Of a DNA stretch of 64,000 nucleotides, positions 1 to 7,572 are shown one piece after another. The DNA is from CAYMQB01 sp964392665. GTDB lineage: Bacteria > Hydrothermota > E44-bin80. The position numbers were made by a program, and so were the translations under genes. The stretch covers positions 1-64,000 of the forward strand of contig CAYMQB010000004.1 of NCBI GenBank assembly GCA_964392665.1, read 5' to 3'. The notes under the pieces were generated by a model. The model saw nothing but the letters and a program-made list of their open reading frames with translations, did no database searches and was not told the origin of the DNA. Positions within the stretch are counted from its first letter, which is position 1. Each line of letters starts with the position of its first letter.

Positions 1-204
1 GACAAAACCATGAGATTCTTCCGGGGTTCACCCCGTGTAATACCATTATGCACAGGACATTTTCCTATTACACAGGGTTAATATGGAACGGATTACTCAG
101 AATGACAAGGCAGAAAAGACCGAAGACATAAGACCGAAGACATAAGAAATAAGACGAACAACCTATAGTTTATTTATGAAATTCTTCGATAGACTACACA
201 CCCC
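1..204. repeat. 204-bp exact direct repeat, copy A
   Basis: This stretch matches 1584-1787 base for base. The two copies flank the epimerase gene at 262-1323. It contains a GAGATTCTTCC...ACTCAGAATGACAAGG repeat (about 12-111), a nested 47-bp inverted-repeat element (31-77) and a GAAGACATAAGACC tandem. The left limit may lie outside the window. Confidence 0.9.
31..77. mobile_element. 47-bp MITE-like element with GIY-YIG element ends, copy A
   Basis: The left end CCCCGTGTAATA (31-42) is inverted against TATTACACAGGG (66-77) with one mismatch. The left end continues as CCCCGTGTAATACCA, identical to the bases just upstream of the GIY-YIG reading frame at 28278-28580, and the right end matches that element's other end. 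I infer an internally deleted, non-autonomous derivative. Confidence 0.6.
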
Positions 205-252
205 TTCTTGCACCATACGGTGCACGACACCCCTCTTATTAGAGGGGATTTT
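198..252. repeat. ACACCCC / variable hairpin / CCCCTC-GAGGGG unit
   Basis: The fixed left flank ACACCCC is followed by a hairpin TGCACC..GGTGCA. Then comes GACACCCCTCTTATTAGAGG followed by GG, whose CCCCTCT/AGAGGGG arms form a second hairpin. It lies directly downstream of the epimerase stop and could act as a transcript end. The same flanks with other hairpins occur at 1781, 6926, 7709 and 55016. Confidence 0.8.
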
Positions 253-261
253 TCGGTTCAG

Positions 262-1323
262 TCATAGTTTTATGAAGGCGGCGAGGGAGCGGTTCTGGAT
301 ATGCCATTTGACGGCAGATTCAAGACCTTGTTCAATACTCATTTCCGGTTTCCAATCAAGGATATCCTTTGCTTTGGTTATATCTGCCCAGGTTGCTTTC
401 ATATCCGCGGGATGACTGGGTTCGTAAACAGTATCTGCTCTTTTATTGAGATATTTTTTAATTAAATGTAAAAAATCTAGTAATTCTAACGGTTCGTTCC
501 CACCAAGATTAATAATCTCAAAACCCACATTTTTTAATGCTTTGATTGTGCCTATTGCTATATCATCAACAAACGTAAAGTCACGTGATTGCTTTCCATC
601 TCCGTAGATCGTAACAGGTTTGCCTTTATCTACCCAGGAAATGAATCTAAAAGGAGCCATATCCGGTCTGCCTGCGGGACCATACACAGTAAAATATCGA
701 AGTATAGTAACGTCAATCCCATATAAATTATGGTAGGTGTAACAGGTAACTTCACCACTCTTCTTTGAAGCGGCATATTGTGAAATTGGTTCATTAACAG
801 GCAAGTCTTCTTTGAAAGGCATCTTTTGTCCTGCATACAGTGAAGAGGTTGAAGCAAGGATATACTTCTTTATTCCGAATTCCCGGCATAGTTCAAGCAG
901 ATTCAGGTTTCCCAATACATTTGTTGTGTAGTAGATAAAAGGATTTTTCATACTATAGCGGACACCGGCACGCGCTGCGAGGTTGATGATAGCGGAAAAT
1001 GGAGCACTACATAAACTCGTTTTATTGGTTGCATTGGTTTGATTAGTTGAATTGGTTAGAGGAAGCTCTGGGGTTGAATATTCTAAAAATAATTGATGAA
1101 GAGAATCATACCCTTCGATGTCGAGGTGGTGGAAAGTGAAGTTCGGATGTTCTTTTAATTGCTTAAGTCTCCATTCCTTGAGTTTTACATCGTAGTAATC
1201 ATTCATATTGTCAATTCCGACTACCTTGAATTCATTTTCCTTTTTCTTTACATTCGCTCTGGCAAGATAATTCTCCTTCCATGCAGCTAGTGCTTTCTTT
1301 TTCTGTTCTGCTCCACTATTCAT
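262..1323 (-). CDS. UDP-glucuronate epimerase-like SDR protein, N-terminal NAD motif missing
   Basis: From residue 34 on this matches extended SDR nucleotide-sugar epimerases: VVGIDNMNDYYD, NLAARAGVRYS, serines at 158-160, Tyr183-x3-Lys187 (YAASK), RYFTVYGPAGRPDMA and a YGDGKQSRDFTFVDD segment. Family members begin with a Rossmann strand and GxxGxxG just before VVGIDN. Here residues 1-33 are an unrelated Lys/Glu-rich stretch and the motif is absent. A second oddity is residues 90-102, a (TNx)4 run encoded by a 9-bp array, in a loop where relatives are shorter. The gene stands alone between the two 204-bp repeats. I infer a decayed or inactive epimerase; a non-NAD role cannot be excluded. Confidence 0.75.
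   Translation of the reverse strand: MNSGAEQKKKALAAWKENYLARANVKKKENEFKVVGIDNMNDYYDVKLKEWRLKQLKEHPNFTFHHLDIEGYDSLHQLFLEYSTPELPLTNSTNQTNATNKTSLCSAPFSAIINLAARAGVRYSMKNPFIYYTTNVLGNLNLLELCREFGIKKYILASTSSLYAGQKMPFKEDLPVNEPISQYAASKKSGEVTCYTYHNLYGIDVTILRYFTVYGPAGRPDMAPFRFISWVDKGKPVTIYGDGKQSRDFTFVDDIAIGTIKALKNVGFEIINLGGNEPLELLDFLHLIKKYLNKRADTVYEPSHPADMKATWADITKAKDILDWKPEMSIEQGLESAVKWHIQNRSLAAFIKL
1018..1060. repeat. 9-bp array inside the epimerase gene
   Basis: Four successive 9-mers of the form TTNNATTGG are present. Read on the coding strand they give TNS-TNQ-TNA-TNK-T. The period and T-rich makeup match the intergenic 9-bp arrays of this window. Confidence 0.75.
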
Positions 1324-1583
1324 TGAAGGTTTCCGGACCCTTTCAGGTTCATTAAGATATTCACTGAGACATTGTGGGGTCAGGCTGGAATCTGGAATCT
1401 AACATAGTTTAAATAGTTTATTTAGTTTTTTTAGTTCGTTTAGTCTTTTTAGTTTGTTTAGTCTTTTTAGTTTGTTTATAACGAAGAATTTAATTCTCCG
1501 TTCAGAACGTTTAGATCGTTGTTTAACCACTTAACTTTGTAATTGAATAACTCAGTAACTGGTAATTACACAAGAGCACAAGC
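1324..1583. repeat. Intergenic repeats upstream of the epimerase
   Basis: About 1402-1482 is a 9-bp array (TTTAGTTTG, TTTAGTCTT and variants). At 1530-1578 a segment of GTAATTGAATAACTCAGTAA type recurs near 31588-31636. No gene is seen. The frame upstream of the epimerase start stays open back to about 1380 but gives no recognisable domain. Confidence 0.7.
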
Positions 1584-1787
1584 GACAAAACCATGAGATT
1601 CTTCCGGGGTTCACCCCGTGTAATACCATTATGCACAGGACATTTTCCTATTACACAGGGTTAATATGGAACGGATTACTCAGAATGACAAGGCAGAAAA
1701 GACCGAAGACATAAGACCGAAGACATAAGAAATAAGACGAACAACCTATAGTTTATTTATGAAATTCTTCGATAGACTACACACCCC
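1584..1787. repeat. 204-bp exact direct repeat, copy B
   Basis: Identical to positions 1-204, offset by 1583 bp. Recombination between the copies would delete the epimerase gene. Confidence 0.9.
1614..1660. mobile_element. 47-bp MITE-like element, copy B
   Basis: Same inverted-repeat element as 31-77, carried inside the second copy of the 204-bp repeat. Confidence 0.6.
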
Positions 1788-1976
1788 GTCAATTTTCCTT
1801 CACTTACATTCAGGACAGGCATTGACACCCCTCTTTTTAGAGGGGATTAACCTACTCCGGATTACACACCTCACTCGCAGGCTAAAGCCTGCGGCTACCT
1901 GCAAAAAGGAACTTATCGCAATAACTGGAGTTATTGCACTCCAAAACGGTATAACGGCATTTCGGATGGATGGATT
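1781..1976. repeat. Variable-hairpin unit and REP hairpin
   Basis: ACACCCC is followed by GTCAAT...ATTGAC, about 31 bases apart, then ACACCCCTCTTTTTAGAGGG followed by G. It occupies the same place as 198-252 beside the identical 204-bp repeat, but the central hairpin is entirely different. A separate palindrome GCAGGCTAAAGCCTGC followed by GGCTACC lies at 1877-1899 and recurs at 10884. Confidence 0.75.
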
Positions 1977-3257
1977 TCATTGAAGCAGGTATTTCCAAAC
2001 AGGTAATATTTGGATATTTACCCCCTCAACAACTTTACGAGCTTCTTCATCAAGAGTAAGTATTAAACCATTTTTTACCTTCAACCATCTGCTGGCTTCA
2101 ATCAATCCTCTTATTTCCCTTTCCTTATTATTTTCTTTCAACTCAAGGGTTACTTGATATGGCAGAAATTTACCATTATCACCTTTTACTATAAAATCAC
2201 ATTCTCCATTTTCGTCGTAATAAAATATTTCGCTACTTTTCTTCCTTAATTCTAAAAAAACCGCATTTTCTAAGAGCCTCCCTAAGTCGGCGGATGTAAC
2301 CTTCTTACTAATACCTGTATCTACAAGATAAATCTTGGCAGGATTTCTAAGCCTCTTGTAGGAAGATTCGGAGAATTTTCTTGCCTCAAAAATAAGCATA
2401 CTTTCCAGGAAGTGATTATAATAAGAAAAGAGGGTATCCTTTGAAAAAGGAAATTTCTCCTTGTATTGTTTATAGAATGCTGTCAAGGATAACTTCATAG
2501 CAAAGGAAGAAAAAAGTTTTTCTATTAAAGTCTTTAAGAGGGAAATATTTGTTATATTAAATCTCTCCACCAAATCCTTAAAAAACATTGCTTCAAGATA
2601 TTCATTTATGACCTTTTTTCTCTCAAAATTGGATCTCAACAAAGCAACTTCAGGAAATCCTCCCCATCTAAGAAATTCGGAGAAATATTTTTTAACTACC
2701 GCTTTCTTCGAGGTGTAGATAAAACGCTCATCGGTTGCATCAATACCTTTTGTAGATAAGAATTCTCTAAAAGAAAATGGGGTTACTTCCACACTCCATT
2801 CTCGTCCACGCATTGCAGTATGAATCTCCATAGGCATCATTTTAGAGGATGAACCACTTACAAAGACTTTAATCTTCTCTCTTTCTGCAACCCTTCTGCA
2901 AAACTTTTCCCATCCTTTAACATTCTGGACTTCATCAAGGAGAAAGACTATTTCTCTACCTGCAAGATGGGGCTTGAGTTCTAAAAAAGCCTCTTTCAAT
3001 ATCTCAAAATCTTTTGCTTCAAACCCACCTAACCTTTCATCTTCAAAATCTACATACAAAGCATTTTTTTTATATTTTTTGAATAAATCAAACAGGATAT
3101 ATGTTTTCCCACTTCTTCTTACCCCATAAAGTATCACTACCTTTTTTAACTTCACGGGTAAAGAAACACCTTCTCTTTTTACGATTTTCTTTACACCCTT
3201 GAGAATAAATTCCTCGTTAGATACAATTATTTCTTTTAATATTTCTTTTCTTATCAT
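1977..3257 (-). CDS. AAA ATPase with C-terminal DUF4143 domain
   Basis: Walker A is GVRRSGKT (residues 45-52), Walker B is IVFLLDE (104-110), and a sensor-like VSGSSSKMM follows. The C-terminal half carries the DUF4143 restriction-endonuclease-like pattern (IYLVDTGISK, LENAVFLELRK, EIFYYDENGECDFIVK). Length is typical of the family. The biological role of these ATPases is not established. It is transcribed alone, next to a second member at 3537, and flanked on both sides by repeat-filled DNA. The two proteins are only distantly alike, so a recent duplication is unlikely. Confidence 0.85.
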   Translation of the reverse strand: MIRKEILKEIIVSNEEFILKGVKKIVKREGVSLPVKLKKVVILYGVRRSGKTYILFDLFKKYKKNALYVDFEDERLGGFEAKDFEILKEAFLELKPHLAGREIVFLLDEVQNVKGWEKFCRRVAEREKIKVFVSGSSSKMMPMEIHTAMRGREWSVEVTPFSFREFLSTKGIDATDERFIYTSKKAVVKKYFSEFLRWGGFPEVALLRSNFERKKVINEYLEAMFFKDLVERFNITNISLLKTLIEKLFSSFAMKLSLTAFYKQYKEKFPFSKDTLFSYYNHFLESMLIFEARKFSESSYKRLRNPAKIYLVDTGISKKVTSADLGRLLENAVFLELRKKSSEIFYYDENGECDFIVKGDNGKFLPYQVTLELKENNKEREIRGLIEASRWLKVKNGLILTLDEEARKVVEGVNIQILPVWKYLLQ

Positions 3258-3357
3258 AGCTTTTTAACTTTGTCCTTCTTACAAGGCTATAATACAACAC
3301 ATTTATCCTTTTGTCAAGGATAAAAAGATGGGACCTGGGGTCAGGCTGAAAAATAGA

Positions 3358-3534
3358 AATAACATAGTTTACACAGTTTACTGAGTTTATTGACTTTGTT
3401 GAGTTTACTGAGTTTGTTGAGTTTACTTAGTTTACATAGTTGACACAGTTTGCATAGTTTGTTGAGTTTACTGAGTTGACATAGTTTACACAGTTTACAT
3501 AGTTTACTGAGTTTACACAGTTTGCTTGGTCATT
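3358..3534. repeat. 9-bp degenerate tandem array
   Basis: About 19 units of 9 bp in phase, of the form [AG][CT][AT][TCG]AGTT[TG] (ACATAGTTT, ACTGAGTTT, GTTGAGTTT, ACACAGTTT and so on). Positions 5-9 are nearly fixed and variation is confined to positions 1-4. It fills the gap between two ATPase genes. Confidence 0.9.
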
Positions 3535-3536
3535 TG

Positions 3537-4763
3537 CTATGAGTGTAACTTTTTTATCCACTCAAGATAATCATCTATTGGTTGGACCGACAAGTCCCGT
3601 GCAAGTGGAATATTCTTATCACTCATCGAAATAATCCTTGCGGGCATTATTTTTAATCGTGAGAATATCTCCCTAAATCGCTTGATTGCTTTACCCATAT
3701 CAAGTGTTGGTGTTTTTGTTAGCTTAAATTCGACAGGGAACAGATTCCCGCCTTTTTCTATAAGCATATCTATTTCCAAACCATTGTGTGTGCGAATGTA
3801 GTAAAGATTCGGTGTTTTTCCCTGGTTAAAAATCGTTTTAACCGTTTCCTGAATACAAAAATTCTCAAACAATGCACCTGCCATTGGACCTTTCAACAGG
3901 TAATCTTTTTCTTTCAATGATAACAAATAACAGAGAATACCGTTATCCAGAAAATAAACCTTGGGGCTCTTTGTAATCCTTTTTCCCAAATTCCTGTAGT
4001 ATGGTCGCAAAATGTAGATTATACGGCTTGCCTCCAATATTGAAATCCATGTTTTTATGGTGTTTACCGCTACCCCTATTTCACTTGATAAGGAACTAAT
4101 GTTGAGAACTTGCGAACATCTTGCAGCTAAAAGCTGCATAAATCTCTGAAAATCCCTTAGACTCCCAATATTGTAAATTGTTCGGATATCTCTTTCCAGG
4201 TATGTCTGTTCATATGAACTATACCACAACTCCACATCGATATCATTATAAACCACTATTTCAGGGAATGAACCCCTTAAACAACTGTGAATGAAATACT
4301 TCTGTGTAGTATTGAAGTTGCCCTTCTTTTTGAAAACCTTCTTTTTTTCCTTTAGTGAAAAAGGTAAAAGCTCCATAATTGCAACACGTCCTGCAAGCGT
4401 ATCCCCGAGATTCTTTATCATATTAAACTGCTGCGAACCAGTGAAGATAAAACTGCCACGTTTTTGCCGCTGCCTATCGATGCGAAGTTTCACATAGGAA
4501 AGGAGCTGCGGGACATACTGAAGCTCATCAATAATCACCTTCCCTTTCAAACTATCCAGAAAAAACTCGGGGTCACTAATAGCCCTCTCCCTTGTCACAG
4601 GGTCATCAAAAGATACATAGGTATAATCCTTTAAGAAAAGTTCTTTTAGAAGAGTCGATTTTCCCGACTGCCTGGGTCCGGTTAGAACAACTGAAGGAAA
4701 CTGACTAACTACTTTTTTCAAGATTCCCTCTATTTCTCTATGTATATATATTTTCTTAGCCAT
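3537..4763 (-). CDS. AAA ATPase (AAA_14) with DUF4143 domain
   Basis: Walker A is GPRQSGKS (29-36) and Walker B is KVIIDELQ (74-81), followed by FIFTGSQQ, the usual AAA_14 order. The C-terminal DUF4143 region has KVYFLDNGILCYLL, GALFENFCIQE and an ELDM-like nuclease patch written here as GLEIDMLIE followed by FPVEFKLT. It is a full-length member of a widespread bacterial and archaeal family of unknown function. It stands alone between two 9-bp arrays. Confidence 0.88.
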   Translation of the reverse strand: MAKKIYIHREIEGILKKVVSQFPSVVLTGPRQSGKSTLLKELFLKDYTYVSFDDPVTRERAISDPEFFLDSLKGKVIIDELQYVPQLLSYVKLRIDRQRQKRGSFIFTGSQQFNMIKNLGDTLAGRVAIMELLPFSLKEKKKVFKKKGNFNTTQKYFIHSCLRGSFPEIVVYNDIDVELWYSSYEQTYLERDIRTIYNIGSLRDFQRFMQLLAARCSQVLNISSLSSEIGVAVNTIKTWISILEASRIIYILRPYYRNLGKRITKSPKVYFLDNGILCYLLSLKEKDYLLKGPMAGALFENFCIQETVKTIFNQGKTPNLYYIRTHNGLEIDMLIEKGGNLFPVEFKLTKTPTLDMGKAIKRFREIFSRLKIMPARIISMSDKNIPLARDLSVQPIDDYLEWIKKLHS

Positions 4764-5142
4764 TGATAATTATATACAACATTTTGCGGAAAAAGTCAAG
4801 ACATTTTTGCAATGCGATTGCATAATTTCATAACACAGTCTTTTTTGCCACGGATGACATAGTTTACTGAGTTTACACAGTTGATCTACCTTGTGCTTGG
4901 TGCTTGGTGCTTAGTTGACATAATTTACACAGTTGACATAGTTGACATAGTTTACTGAGTTTACTGAGTTTATTGAGTTGACTGAGTTTACACAGTTGAT
5001 CTACCTTGTGCTTGGTGCTTGGTGCTTAGTGACATTGTTGGGTCAGATCCCATTAGAAAATTAACAGACCAAAAAGCAAATATGAGATTGCTTCATTTGC
5101 GATTATGAATGGTTATTCGCAATGACAAATCTACCAACAGTT
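4764..5142. repeat. Intergenic repeat block with a 50-bp duplication
   Basis: The 9-bp array family occurs at 4856-4885 and 4914-4998. A 50-bp segment containing CTTGTGCTTGGTGCTTGG is repeated exactly at 4866-4915 and 4981-5030. An ATTGC...GCAAT REP (GAGATTGCTTC ... CGCAATGACA) lies at 5081-5125. No gene is seen. Confidence 0.8.
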
Positions 5143-6783
5143 TCATTTCAATATGACGAAGTCCACTCTGCGGTTCTGGGCACGTCCTTCATCTGTTGCA
5201 TTGGTTGCGACCGGTCTTCTTTCTCCATAACCTCCTGCCATTAGTCTGGCAGCATCTATTCTGTGGTTACTAATAAGATAAGCCGTCACAGAATTTGCAC
5301 GACTCCGGGAAAGTCTGAGATTATATGCATCGCTTCCAACGGAATCCGTATGTCCCTGTAATTCAACCTTTATGTCAGGGTGTGTTTTAAGGATTTTTGC
5401 TGCTTCATCAAGAACCGGATATGATTCCGGTTTGAGCGTTGCCTTATTGAAATCAAACTTAATACCTTTAAGTGTAATAACCATTCCTCTTTTAACCATC
5501 CCTATTTCAACCATATTCTTCTCACCTGCCGTAATCACTTCGGAGTAAATCCCCGGCTCATATCCCTCTGCTTCTGCCTTTATATCATAGATACCGGGTT
5601 TCAGGTTCTCATAACCAAAATCTCCCTTTGTGTCCGATGTTACACTGGAGCTGAGTTTTTCAATTGTGAGTGTTGCAACAAGCGGTTCCCTTGTCTTAAG
5701 GTCAAAAACTTTGCCTACAAAACTTCCTGTTTCCGGTTTTTTCTTACTCATTACAATACTAACCCGAGTAGTTTTCCCCGCAGAAACTATAACTTTTTTG
5801 CTAGAGTATTCGTATCCTGTTGACCATGCCGCGACAGCATAGGTATCAGGTTCCAGGTCCTTAAAAGTGAATAGTCCAGATTCTGCAAGCACCTTCGGTT
5901 TTTCGGTATTGAGGATGCGGATAAGTGCAGTAACGATTGCGTTTTGCTCATCAACAACAAACCCCTTTATTGCACCTTTTTTCGGGGGAACTTTCTTATT
6001 TAGATTGACATAGGATAAGGATGCAGAGATACGAGGAGAAAAACTCGCTCCGAACTGTTCAAACTTTGTAAGTGCAAGTGCAAATTCAATTGGGTTGTGC
6101 CCAATTTTTAAGCCCACATTTGCATCTCTTCCATCAAGGTCAAAGAGTAATGAGAAATCCTTCGTTGCTCTTATTTCCATTCCAAGTATCAAACCGATTC
6201 CCCAGTCATCGCCCTGTTCGTGATACATATTAGAATTGAAGAATTTCGAATGTGGTCCATAACCGACATATCTGCCTCTTCCCAGACCAAATGTCATATC
6301 CACCATTGAATAAGGAGAAAAGGTTGAAACAAGAAATGCAGAACCCAATTCAAATGGTTTCTCATAGTCTGTTTTCGTGGAATAGTCGAGGTCATCATCC
6401 CAACCTGTTGAATCGCCGTGTCCAACCTCTGAAACGTCCATTGCATAAGATAGTTGGTGTATACCCAGCGCAAAATCAAAGTTTTCGCCGCTGTATAGCT
6501 TTTGACAGAAACCCATAGCTGCCGTAAGATTGCCTATAGTGTAAATATCGAGATAACCCTCGAATGATCCTCCTAATCCTAAAGATGCATGTATATTCTT
6601 GTCAAAATCATCCATGGAATGATCACTATCCAATGCAATCGAACCATCGAGCCCTATACGGTAAGCCATATTTGGCAGAACATTCGCTGCCGGGATGTCA
6701 ATCAACCCTGATGTACGGTTAAAATCCGCAAAACCTGGAACTACGAAAAGTAGAACTGCAAAAACAACCAACACATTTTTCAT
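5143..6783 (-). CDS. OmpA-family outer-membrane protein with N-terminal barrel
   Basis: I start at the second Met because GGAG lies 7 bases before it and a signal peptide (KNVLVVFAVLLFVVPGFAD) follows. The mature N-terminus FNRTSGLIDIPAANVLPN begins a roughly 250-residue region of alternating beta segments, likely a barrel. Two carboxypeptidase-regulatory-like Ig domains follow (GAIKGFVVDEQNA..., GSFVGKVFDLKTREP...). The last 110 residues are an OmpA peptidoglycan-binding domain (IKFDFNKATLKPES, GHTDSVGSDAYNLRLSRSRA, GYGERRP, NRRVDF). It is predicted to tie the outer membrane to the wall. The N-terminal half is paralogous to the protein at 12059-13693. The pair brackets the export-control genes, which suggests a link to polysaccharide export that is unproven. 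Confidence 0.88.
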   Translation of the reverse strand: MKNVLVVFAVLLFVVPGFADFNRTSGLIDIPAANVLPNMAYRIGLDGSIALDSDHSMDDFDKNIHASLGLGGSFEGYLDIYTIGNLTAAMGFCQKLYSGENFDFALGIHQLSYAMDVSEVGHGDSTGWDDDLDYSTKTDYEKPFELGSAFLVSTFSPYSMVDMTFGLGRGRYVGYGPHSKFFNSNMYHEQGDDWGIGLILGMEIRATKDFSLLFDLDGRDANVGLKIGHNPIEFALALTKFEQFGASFSPRISASLSYVNLNKKVPPKKGAIKGFVVDEQNAIVTALIRILNTEKPKVLAESGLFTFKDLEPDTYAVAAWSTGYEYSSKKVIVSAGKTTRVSIVMSKKKPETGSFVGKVFDLKTREPLVATLTIEKLSSSVTSDTKGDFGYENLKPGIYDIKAEAEGYEPGIYSEVITAGEKNMVEIGMVKRGMVITLKGIKFDFNKATLKPESYPVLDEAAKILKTHPDIKVELQGHTDSVGSDAYNLRLSRSRANSVTAYLISNHRIDAARLMAGGYGERRPVATNATDEGRAQNRRVDFVILK

Positions 6784-6804
6784 ACTAACTCCTTTTTTAA
6801 TCAC

Positions 6805-7260
6805 GGATACTACATAGTCTTTTTAGTTTGTTTGGTTTGTTTAGAGCGTTAGTATCGTTTGAGACACTGTACTGCATCATCTGGATTCCTGCTGTTGCAG
6901 GAATGACGGAAAAAAGGCGACTCATTACACACCCCGTCATATACCACTCGGTATATGACACCCCTCTTTTTAGAGGGGATTACACCCCGTCACTTTTCCT
7001 TCACTTACATTCAGAACAGGCATTGACACCCCGTATAATCACCACGAAAGAAAATACATCCTGGGTGACAGACGGGGCAGGCCCCTCTTTTTATTGGTTA
7101 GTCGTTATTTGACTTCCACGTATATTTGCTTCTCTGTGTATTTGCGCTGCGTTATTTGTTGTGAACAATAAATATACTATAAATATACTACTGAATATAC
7201 CATGAATTACACATCTCTGCAGTCAATTTGCTAATTTCGCACATTCAGAAATTTCGCATT
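6805..7260. repeat. Intergenic repeats: REP, variable hairpins, TATTTGC array
   Basis: A short 9-bp array (about 6817-6845) precedes GTTAGTATCGTTTGAGACAC, and a hairpin ATTCCTGCTGTTGCAGGAAT (about 6884-6903) follows. Variable-hairpin units lie from 6926 to 7095: one with GTCATATACC/GGTATATGAC, one with GTCA...TGAC. At 7125-7195 is a TATTTGC array ending in TTGTTGTGAACAA. The segment about 6866-6990 is nearly repeated at 7646-7776, so the regulator gene between them is bracketed. Confidence 0.8.
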
Positions 7261-7572
7261 TCACAAATGGTGCAACTTTTCGCGGATTTTCATCTCTTCA
7301 ATCCTTAATCGCAATATTCGCAGTATCGCCTTGTTATAACGCCGCCTCTCGTCTCTCTCTATTCTGTAATAAACATTAGCACCCAGGTGCCTCGATGCAA
7401 TAAAATTGTCTTTTTCCAAAATCGATAAATTTCTGGATACCGTGCTCATTTTTTTTCCCAGTTCCGCAGCTATTTCACTCACTGATAGCTCATCTTTTTC
7501 TAAAAGAAGAGTGAGAATTTTTATCCGCGTTTCTGCACAAACACTCTTAAATAAACGTAGTATAAGTTCCAT
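7261..7572 (-). CDS. ArsR-family winged-helix regulator
   Basis: This 103-residue protein has a winged-helix core: LFKSVCAETRIKILTLLLEK, then LSVSEIAAELGKKMSTVSRN as the helix-turn-helix, then LSILEKDNFIASRHLGANVYYRI as the wing. No cysteine pair typical of metal sensors is evident, so the signal is unknown. The C-terminus is short and basic. It is a single gene framed by near-identical repeats of about 125 bp. It lies just downstream of the BY-kinase operon and could regulate it, but nothing in the sequence proves that. Confidence 0.85.
   Translation of the reverse strand: MELILRLFKSVCAETRIKILTLLLEKDELSVSEIAAELGKKMSTVSRNLSILEKDNFIASRHLGANVYYRIERDERRRYNKAILRILRLRIEEMKIREKLHHL

Noticed and set aside
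198..252. Diversity-generating element using the changing hairpins
   Set aside because: No reverse transcriptase gene or template/variable-region pair is present in the window.
3358..3534. Possible CRISPR array
   Set aside because: Units are 9 bp and contiguous, with no spacers of 25-40 bp, and no cas genes are seen in the window.
1977..4763. AAA/DUF4143 pair as a transposition ATPase
   Set aside because: No transposase gene or terminal repeats accompany them; DUF4143 proteins are a separate family.
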